64,000 nt of DNA, from assembly GCA_033980235.1 (NCBI GenBank), contig CM067075.1, forward strand, positions 23,259,061-23,323,060. Direction: 5' to 3'. Positions 56,641-64,000 of the stretch are shown here, piece by piece. The position numbers and the translations under genes are program-made. The DNA comes from Diadema setosum. Lineage: Eukaryota; Echinodermata; Echinoidea; Diadematoida; Diadematidae. The notes under the pieces were generated by a model, which did not search any database, had not been told where the DNA came from, and was given only the letters and a program-made list of their open reading frames with translations. Positions within the stretch are counted from its first letter, which is position 1. Each line of letters starts with the position of its first letter.

Positions 56641-57678
56641 CGGATTTGGCAGTGGTGTAGAATTTGTTTGAAAAGCTTATATTTCCTGGAAAATTCCAAA
56701 AATATCTATACATATTAACTTTCATTCTAGTTCATGATCTTAAATCATTTTACATTGAGCTGAACATATGCGTTCAATTGTCTAACGAAATCGAAAATCC
56801 AAAGTGTTGTTGGTTTATCGAATAATAATAATCGAACCCAGTTGGAGCGGAGTGTTAGGGGAAATATGCGAATGCGAGCGCAGTATCTATTGTATGATTT
56901 ATGAACCACGACATTTCTTTCCTTAGTCCTTGTCTCCGGAAGCTCTGAAGATGAATGTTTTCAGTTCTTTCTTTCATGTGTCTGTCGTCGAAGGCTTCAT
57001 GGTAGGTCTGCAATCTGGTGGTTTGTTGTATTGAAATGTTGTGGGACTGGATGTTGGATTTGATTCGCGATTGGGCTTTTTGTATTATTGTCTTTGCTTC
57101 CTCAATGTAGACAGCTTGGGGCATTATTGTTTGCATGTTACACTGTATATTACATTCTTCTTGTTGCAGTCCGCTAGCGGCGGACATAAGGGGTGATCGG
57201 GTCCCAGTTTGACCCAGATTGTCCAAGCTTGATCTGATCGTTTTTGCGGATTTATGATCGTGTCAACAGGCGTTTAAGATCGGGTGTTTGTCTTTGGGCA
57301 TGAAGTGAATGTACTGCTCCTTCGGGAGTTGGTGAGGGTTCCTATTTAAGACCACAGTGTTTGCTATTCTTCCCGACCTCTTTCATGAATTGCTGCGATG
57401 TTGGATGATAATTAAGTGGTTACAAATGAATTGCGTTCGAGGATGCTTGTGGCTTTTGAGATTCAGCTAGTGACGATGAGCGTCGTTTCCCTATCTCTTT
57501 GTTCCTTCCTGGGATACGCCGCTGCAACCAATTATATCCCAGCTAAACAGATGTAGCTGTGGAAGATGCATGTGGTTAGAAATAATGCGTATATATCGCT
57601 GCTTTCGATCGACTGTACACAATAGACCTTTTTTATGTGCTCTGGATGAAAGCTGTGGTACTTCAGGTACGTCTGAAT

Positions 57679-57716
<38 letters not shown>

Positions 57717-57731
57717 GTGCGTGTATATATT

Positions 57732-57770
<39 letters not shown>

Positions 57771-57797
57771 TGCTCTTTCGGGAGTTGGTGTGGGTTC

Positions 57798-57861
<64 letters not shown>

Positions 57862-58111
57862 CTGCGCATAATTATGGATCTTGTGTGTACTACAATTGTT
57901 ATTGTTTCTTCACAATTTCATACTTGCGTTTCAAGGACAGATTACATTAAATCATTATATTACTATTTTAACATGGTGCTGCATAAATAGACAAAAGTAG
58001 TGTAACCATGTCACGAATCAAATTTTTCGTGTGTAACATTGATCAAGTATCACCCTTTTATCACTGAGCCCAAATTTTAAATCTCTTTCTTTGTTGTGCT
58101 TCAATTGTCAG
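56641..58111. other. End of large intron with microsatellites
   Basis: (CT)n at 57680-57710 and (TA)n at 57735-57769 and 57797-57858. The phrase CTGCTCCTTCGGGAGTTGG occurs near 57312 and again (one change) near 57771, flanking a duplication. A 123-codon minus-strand open frame at 56855-57226 is unrecognised. Confidence 0.45.
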
Positions 58112-58423
58112 TTGATGTGAGGATTGTGTCGGACAGTCGATACCCATACGCTGGTAGACCAGAAGCTCAAATTGACGGCGAGTGGATAACGATTTGCGCG
58201 GGCGACTGGGATATCCAGGACGCAGCAGTAGTGTGCAAACAGCTAGGGCTTGGCTTGCCGGATGAGGTAGGAAGGAGCTACGATTTCGAATACACTTCCG
58301 CACCTTGTGTCTCCCATCTGCATTGCTATGGAAACGAGGACAACCTTGGGAAATGCCAGGGGTTTGCAGTGAGGACAGATTATGTTAACGACAATAAAAC
58401 GATCACCTGCCTTCCGCCAATAG
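58112..58423 (+). CDS. SRCR domain 1 exon
   Basis: 312-bp phase-1 exon with acceptor TTCAATTGTCAG and donor AATAG/GTGAGG. Domain order: VRIVSDSR at the start, GRPEAQIDGEWITICAGDWD, AAVVCKQLGLG, then SHLHCYGNEDNLGKC, ending ITC. Six cysteines are visible. The usual penultimate cysteine (C7) is absent and an extra one lies in APC before LHC. About 104 residues, normal SRCR size. It forms the first extracellular domain. SRCR domains bind proteins or microbial polyanions; the ligand is unknown. Confidence 0.88.
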
Positions 58424-60287
58424 GTGAGGACTTTTTATTGTCCAAGCAATATGTGGAAAACTTTTAACCTTAAACAAAACTGGAAAAACATTGCTAATAA
58501 CTTAAGTAAATACTAAAGAAAAATTAAAGGTTGCAAAAAATCGAAAAAGCGTTCAGTGCCTAATTCAGATAAATCAAAATGGCTGCACTAACTCTATTGA
58601 AGGGATGGTACAGTATTGATGGAAATGAGAATTGGGCTTGTAACTTTTTGCGATCTACCAAGAAAACACTCACGAAAAAGTACAGAGCATACCATTTTAA
58701 GAGGAATTCAAAGTTCATTTGACGAAATTCGAGTGGGAATGACTGAAACACAAAAAAAAAGTAAAATAAAGCGATCGTAATAAAAAGTGGATCCCACACT
58801 TTATCAGAATCGCTCTGTTTTGGATATCTCAGCCATTTCAAAACCAATTTTCATCAATCAATAAACGTTGAGTGCCTCGTGGAATTACATGCTCTTTCAT
58901 ATTTCATAATAGGTTTCTCATAATCTCACCAAAAAATGGTAGAAATCTGAAATTAGGTCTCAAACAAAACTGATCCCCCTAAAGTTTTTTAAACATTTCG
59001 CGCCATCTGAACTTGGCATATATTACCTGTGTTTGCTGCGTTAAGAAGCGCACATGATAATAATGTTTTCAGCAACTTTGAATAACAAAATCGCCGAAAA
59101 TGGAGTTGAGGAGATGTTGCATTGCAGCTAATAAGTAGGATCATTTAGTTATAACCAATGATAACAGATCATTATGTTATGACGTGACGTTATGAGTCTA
59201 TTTTTTTAGAAATTAAAAACATATATAAGAATATTTACAGGCTATCAAAATCCAGTGTAAATTCTGTTTGCTAGCTTTAAAAGGCTGATGTTCTGGAGAG
59301 TCCTTGATTGCACAGTAAGGTTTGTTTTATCATGGGCGATTTCACTTTAACATGTTGAGCAGCACTTATACTCTTTTAACCCTTAACAGAAACATATATC
59401 CCCATATGAAAATATATACGTTTTGATATTATTGCTGCCTCTTTTTTTGCCCCTCGTATCTCGTCCATAATATACGTTTAACCAATGGCTGTGCCACATT
59501 GTATTAACTACTTACTAATGTTCATCCTTCACCTTTAACAGAAATAAATTTTCTCCGATAAATGTTAAACTTAAAACACTTTTTTATTCTCAACACAATC
59601 TTGATGGGCTTAGAAATCCTTTGCTCACTGAAAATTAGCTAATGTGTTAGTTTCAGTTAAGTTTGAACTTTTTTTATAATTACATGTATGGAACATGCAG
59701 ATAATTGTATATCTTTCAATGAAAACACGACATTTTGGTACAAAGAGCGCTAAACTATGTATAGATTAAGGTTGTAATAGGGTTTTAGGTTTACTTTGAC
59801 GCGAGGATTAGGATAAGGGTTAGGGTTATACTGTATGTTTATGGGTAGAATTTATGTTCGGCTTAACGTGTATAGAGGAGCAATTGAGCATAGGAACACA
59901 TGTCATGGAACCACGTGGCCCAGTCATCTGAAGTACGCCCTACAAAGTCCTCTGTCCTCCCAATGGAATCCCTTCCATCATGTAGGTTCCATAGACCCCT
60001 GGCCTGAGCCAAGACGTTGCAGGGCCCTCATGAATAACTAGGGATATGAGGATTGCCAAACTGCCTGCGATTGCGGGAGAGGAAAAGACAATGAAACACT
60101 TCCTGGCCTGAGTAACCAAATGACCTGAATGGGTCTAGGACAAACACCCATTGGAAAACCACCCTCCGGATATCAAACTATCACCCTGATGATTACTCCC
60201 AAGAGGTACATTACAGGACCTATACAGAGGCAGCTGTTGGTAATTATGCATGAATTATACTTATTATCTCGTTTATGTGGTTGACAG
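58424..60287 (+). other. Intron with a foldback element
   Basis: 58600-58985 is a foldback of the GAGGAATTCAACGTTTATTT family (reverse of 43060-43380). A telomere-like AAGGGTTAGGGTTA word lies at 59814-59827. No further exon recognised. Confidence 0.5.
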
Positions 60288-60572
60288 GAGACGGTATCCG
60301 ACTTACCGATGGAACAGACGAAACCAATGGTATTGTGGAGATGGAAGATGAACCTGGGAACTGGGTCAGAATAAGGAATTATACAGATGAAGGGGTCAGC
60401 CTGTGTCGGCAACTTGGATTTGAGTCTGGAATAGAGACTGAGAGGGACGGTGTCTTTCCACTTGTCGCTAATGTGCGCTATTGTGACTTTGGTATCTACC
60501 ACCGTACGGCATGCGATATAGGCGATCCGTACCAGCAGAGCAACTTCTTAACGGCTACCTGCGAAAACTTAG
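60288..60572 (+). CDS. SRCR domain 2 exon, divergent
   Basis: 285-bp phase-1 exon with acceptor TGGTTGACAG and donor ACTTAG/GTGAGA. Recognisable by GIRLTDG at the start, GVSLCRQLGFESG in the middle, and late cysteines in RYCDFG, TACDIG and TATC. The GxWGxVC region reads NWVRIRNY with no cysteine, and only four cysteines remain. At 95 residues it is slightly short. The phase and position between two clear SRCR exons support it as a real exon that has drifted. Confidence 0.65.
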
Positions 60573-61068
60573 GTGAGATTAATGGCATCACTTGGCTTGA
60601 GTTACAAAGCGCCACATGAACAAGTCGTCGTATTTTCACATTTTGCAGCTTTCATGCACTACTTCAAAAAACAAAAGAATTTCTTCTGCAAACCACAAAG
60701 ATTTCGTACTTTGTCCTACCCGGTGGCAACTATGAAAATTTGGTCACACGCATCTCCTTGACAACTGATTCTGAGAAAATACGAAGTATGTGTAGAATTT
60801 CAAATTATTCGGATTAAGTGGGAGACGCTACCATAAATGAACAAGAAGCGAGGACCCTTGCAATTCCTTAGCTATCCACTAAGCAAGCTTTATTCAATGA
60901 TTCCTCTGACACAAAATGCTGACTGCAATGATAATATTTTGTGAATAGCAATATCAGTGATAACAGTATCATAATAACAGCCTGAATAATGAAGTAATTA
61001 ATGTGATAATAACAATTTCTTAAAATGTTATTTTAAGCTGGTCATTGTCAATAATGTTCTATCTGAAG
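60573..61068 (+). other. Intron
   Basis: AT-rich, no repeat named. Two possible acceptors lie before SRCR3; the one at 61068 is chosen because the one at 61036 brings a stop into frame. Confidence 0.5.
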
Positions 61069-61425
61069 ATAATGGCATACGACTGGAAGGCGGAATGGTT
61101 GTCAATGACCCCTTCATCGGTAGAGTAGAAGTGAATCTCTACGGTGTATGGGGTGTGATCGACAGCCGCAATGGATGGAGCATCCGCGAAGGCGCTGTGG
61201 CGTGCCGTCAACTTGGATTTGGTGGGGCGGACGAGATCTACCCATCAGGAAGTGGTGAATATGACTCGGTTTCAAACGGCGCCGTCATGAGGCGTGTGCG
61301 CTGTTCTGGGCATGAGCTGAAACTCCAAGACTGTGAGCGCGATGTGACGCTGACAGTTGGAAATACGGGAGCCTATATTAGTAACTTGCGTTATTACAAC
61401 GCCGGTGTCCGCTGTCGGCCACTGG
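61069..61425 (+). CDS. SRCR domain 3 exon
   Basis: 357-bp phase-1 exon with acceptor CTATCTGAAG and donor CACTGG/GTATGA. Clear SRCR signature: GRVEVNLYGVWGVIDSRNGW, then VACRQLGFGGADEI, VRCSGHELKLQDC, ending AGVRC. The cysteine after WGVI (C2) is Ile/Asp and the matching C7 is also absent, leaving four cysteines. In the group A numbering these two pair with each other, so one whole disulfide is missing. The rest of the fold signature is well kept. Confidence 0.88.
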
Positions 61426-61726
61426 GTATGAAATGATACTTACCGTTGAACTCCCATCACTGTTAAAATGAACTTTGATAAATGAGATCGATCAAATATA
61501 GGATGATTTCGTATTTTTATTATGAAAATAAATAAGTTACGCAATTTAACGTTTAAACATTATTTCGCTCACCTGACATCCGCCTAGCAAAAGGATCCTA
61601 TTAAACAATGAGCTGTAGTATTTGCTAATAATATGCTAATAAATGCTAATAAATAAATGTCGACCTTTGCTATGGATGTATATGCACTAACTTCTTCTGG
61701 TAATGTATTTATAGGCCTATATCCTA
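61426..61726 (+). other. Intron
   Basis: AT-rich, nothing recognised. Confidence 0.4.
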
Positions 61727-61954
61727 CTCTCTAAAAAAAATCGAGTGAAAATATTCACTCTTAAAAGAGTGAATACAAAAAAGAGTGAATTTGGAGTGAA
61801 AATGTTCATTTTCACTCATTTTGGAGTGATCCCTGAGGTCACTCTAAAACGAGTGAAAATGAACAAATTCACTCCAAATTCACTCTAAATTCACTCTTTT
61901 TTTGTATTCACTCTAAAACGAGTGAAAATTTTCACTCAATTTTTTTTTAGAGAG
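61727..61954. mobile_element. TA-flanked palindromic MITE (GAGTGAAAA family)
   Basis: CTCTCTAAAAAAAA opens it and TTTTTTTTAGAGAG closes it, with TA on each side (Tc1/mariner-like target). Almost the whole 228 bp is palindromic, built of GAGTGAAAA and TTCACTC words around GAGTGATCCCTGAGGTCACT. Confidence 0.8.
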
Positions 61955-62288
61955 TATATTTCGATCCCCTATTAGGCCACGAGTGTCTGAGGATAACTTG
62001 TTGGGGTGGGGCCTGTGATAATCGTGTACCTTTGCTTTATACTCTCCTCATACTTGCTACTCAATATGTTTTGAATGATACAAGCCGTCAATACCGTATG
62101 CACAGTACAATCAATATGAACTCACACAGGCTGATCGGTACTGAAGCAACGTGAGAATTAAACCGGCAAGTATGAACAGTATCAAACATGTCGATATGTA
62201 TGCTGTTATTCATTTCGTCCTATTCCGACATCACAAGACCCGAATGATTAATGTAACATTCATATCTCTACTTCAAAATGCATGATCA

Positions 62289-62432
62289 TAGCCGGCCCCG
62301 TTTCATAAAAACTTGTTCTCAATAACAAGTTACGATAGTTGTTATAAGCTACTGAAATCCTTGCATCTGATTGGCTGAGAGCAAATAGAAATGTGGCAAT
62401 TGTTACTGATAACAAGCTTTATGACACAGGAC
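62289..62432. mobile_element. MITE with GGCCCCGTTTCATAAA end
   Basis: Left GGCCCCGTTTCATAAAAACT and right AGCTTTATGACACAGGACC form imperfect inverted ends. Inside are an AATAACAAGTTACG/TTACTGATAACAAG pair and a GATTGGCTGAGAG box. The end style resembles the MITE at 20906 (GTGTTTCATCAACG). Confidence 0.55.
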
Positions 62433-63140
62433 CAAGATTTTCAAGAAACCTTTTTTGAAATATAAGCAATACAAGTTAGTAAGGTTTAAAGTAAGATATA
62501 TATACAGTATCTTGAAATCACAGGGTGAAATCAGTCGAGTGTCGAGCTCCCGGGGATCTCTTTCTATTGATTTTAACTCTATGAAAGCATTGAAAACATT
62601 GTTTCGGTAAAGGTGAGTGACAATCTGGAACTGCAATTAATATTTCCTTGTACCGTATTTTTTATCTCCATAATAATTTCATATAGTTGATGAGCGCCGT
62701 TTTACGTTATTCCACTTCGTTTATATTCTCTTGAAATAATGACTTACCCTACTAACAATTAGCACGTTGTCAATCAATTTATGATTTTTTTTTCTAAATC
62801 AAGTAATCTGATTGAAATACATTTTATTGAATTCTTCTATCTATCTGAAAGTTACTGTTCACTTGCAGATTGTATATCTAGGAAAGATGAAGGGGTTTCG
62901 TGGCTTTATTACTATCTTCGCTTTACGATTTGGTTGAGGTTCTAACATTGTGCGTGCTGCATTAAAATATGAAAAGTCCTTTAAACTATATCAAAAATGG
63001 TATTGCTGGATGAATCAGTGTGAAATGAGTTAAATGTATATCAATTTCGTCGTGAAGAAGTAACTGTTTAAGTCTTAACTATTAATTGATACAGCATGAG
63101 AAAGTATGGATACTATATTGCCGTTATTACGATACTCTAG
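62433..63140 (+). other. Intron before the CCP exon
   Basis: No exon or repeat recognised. Confidence 0.4.
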
Positions 63141-63335
63141 ATTCTACGCTGTGTAACGCCCTCGTTGTTCCACCGGAAGCATACGTTCCTACTTTGCGAT
63201 TGAAGTACTCATACGGCGACAGTGTGGCAGTGGTGTGTAAGAACGGCTCCCGGTCCGTGACATGGCGCTGTGGACCCCTCGGTGTGTGGAGCGGACCGAA
63301 TGTTAATTGTCCTATGCTGGATCCAGTTTACAGAG
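63141..63335 (+). CDS. Sushi/CCP domain exon
   Basis: 195-bp phase-1 exon with acceptor ATACTCTAG and donor ACAGAG/GTGAGC. It encodes 65 residues with the four-cysteine CCP pattern: LCNALVVPP, then YGDSVAVVCKNG, WRCGPLGVWSGP and VNCP. The Trp in the WSGP context is the conserved CCP tryptophan. Length and phase are typical of a single-exon sushi domain. It would follow SRCR3 in the mature protein. Confidence 0.82.
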
Positions 63336-63526
63336 GTGAGCAAATGTTAAGCGACAAAAACACCTATCAGAAGAGCCCCAACTTATGCGTAAACTGCCGA
63401 CTGCCGAAAAACTATAAAATGATTTACCCTGTCAACAACAATGAGTGTCTGTGCTCATATTTTCGCATGGTTTCCAAAATTGCAACGAATGAAATAGGGT
63501 ATCATTGTTTTATTTGACTACTTTAG
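63336..63526 (+). other. Intron after the CCP exon
   Basis: Read-through from the CCP exon meets a TGA at 63515-63517. The donor at 63336 makes splicing more likely. Confidence 0.45.
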
Positions 63527-63680
63527 GTCTACCTGTATACACAAACGAAAACTGCATGGCCTTTTCGGCTTATGCTAAACAGTCGGGCGGCTCGCTGGGG
63601 CGCAATAAGCCAGTTCGGGGTTCCACTTTGAGCATGAGCAGAAAAAGGTCATCTGTACCAGCAGAGCATGGTGGTTTTTA
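63527..63680 (+). CDS. Possible further exon ending in TAA, unknown domain
   Basis: TTTGACTACTTTAG gives an acceptor. In phase 1 the frame opens GLPVYTNENCMAFSAYAK and runs about 50 codons to TAA. It is Ser/Arg-rich with one cysteine. It could be a terminal exon or chance. No domain is recognised. Confidence 0.2.
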
Positions 63681-64000
63681 AATTCACTGAGATAAGCATC
63701 TGTGATGTAATGATTATTCAAGTGATCCCTATAAGTGGTGCTTGCCAGCACATCCACCTGACAGCAAAAGCGGTGTCTGACAATATCAATAGAAAGAGAT
63801 TGTTAATACATTCAATGCAAAATAATGAAATGGATGCTTTCCAAAATGCCAATGGAAGGATCTTTCTGGTCACCTGGTCTATGCAAGTTCATCCTTTATT
63901 TGAACATGACTGATGAATTCCATAAATTGTTACGTTGGGCAAGCTCATGCCTTCTGTCGCTTGAAACTAGTGGAGTGCCTAATCAACTGAGAAAGAAGAA
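63681..64000. other. Unassigned sequence at the window end
   Basis: Nothing recognised. The rest of the SRCR-CCP gene may lie beyond the edge. Confidence 0.35.

Larger units (their letters stand above)
41576..63335 (+). other. Gene model: secreted SRCR-SRCR-SRCR-CCP protein (3' end open)
   Basis: The exons are 41576-41654, 58112-58423, 60288-60572, 61069-61425 and 63141-63335, all joined in phase 1 (each internal exon is a multiple of three). The product would be a signal peptide, three SRCR domains and a sushi domain. It has no stop inside the listed exons, so the gene continues, perhaps to the candidate exon at 63527 or beyond the window. SRCR/CCP mosaics are expanded in echinoderms and are implicated in coelomocyte immune recognition. 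The ligand here cannot be told. Exon 1 is the least certain part. Confidence 0.6.

Noticed and set aside
61037..61068. Earlier acceptor TTTTAAG for the SRCR3 exon
   Set aside because: Using it in phase 1 brings a TAA into frame after a few codons; the acceptor ending at 61068 keeps the frame open.

Overview
The window reads as intron-rich, repeat-saturated genomic DNA of a marine invertebrate deuterostome, most likely an echinoderm. The support is a secreted scavenger-receptor (SRCR) plus sushi gene with phase-1 exons, a Ty3/gypsy element of the Mag/SURL type, several LINE families, tRNA-derived SINEs and dozens of inverted-repeat (MITE/foldback) elements. The SRCR and Mag/SURL arguments rest on knowledge of these families, not on a species match. 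Nothing here is bacterial: there are no operons, no RBS-led genes and no rRNA.

Layout. 1-4290: a minus-strand Ty3/gypsy element (gag-pro-RT-RNaseH-int) with one complete 148-bp LTR, its PBS and PPT, and at least three reading-frame lesions. 5.4-7.1 kb: a SINE split by a 1.24-kb terminal-inverted-repeat element made of about seven 155-bp tandem units, several of which carry a perfect DR1 nuclear-receptor half-site pair. 7.2-15.7 kb: microsatellites, MITEs, a 1.7-kb array of about 165-bp units containing a GCGAGCGAGC/GAAGCGAGC core, two more SINE copies and a LINE endonuclease fragment. 16.2-21.6 kb: about 2.6 tandem copies of a roughly 2.1-kb block that repeats an exon-like open frame. 23.7-25.0 kb: a palindrome-rich TGTTTA/TAAACA tract and a second array of the GCGAGC units. 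25.6-32.2 kb: a plus-strand LINE broken by a 3.8-kb minus-strand LINE that landed in its YADD codons, and broken again by a 1.04-kb solo LTR. 32.5-38 kb: foldback elements, a decayed LINE and a direct duplication whose copies carry different insertions.

41.6-63.7 kb holds the one convincing host gene, on the plus strand. It has a signal-peptide exon (41576-41654), then a 16.5-kb intron full of transposons, then three SRCR exons (58112-58423, 60288-60572, 61069-61425) and a sushi/CCP exon (63141-63335). All exons are phase 1 and a multiple of three long, or compatible, so they splice together in frame. The expected product is a secreted or membrane-anchored cysteine-rich pattern-recognition type protein; the 3' end of the gene probably lies beyond the window. 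SRCR2 and SRCR3 both lack the same two canonical cysteines.

I found no CRISPR, no rRNA, no convincing functional tRNA gene and no obvious novel multi-gene system. The most interesting items are the divergent SRCR gene, the DR1-bearing transposon, the YADD-targeted LINE nest, the tandem exon-like blocks and the SINE body flanked by inverted arms.
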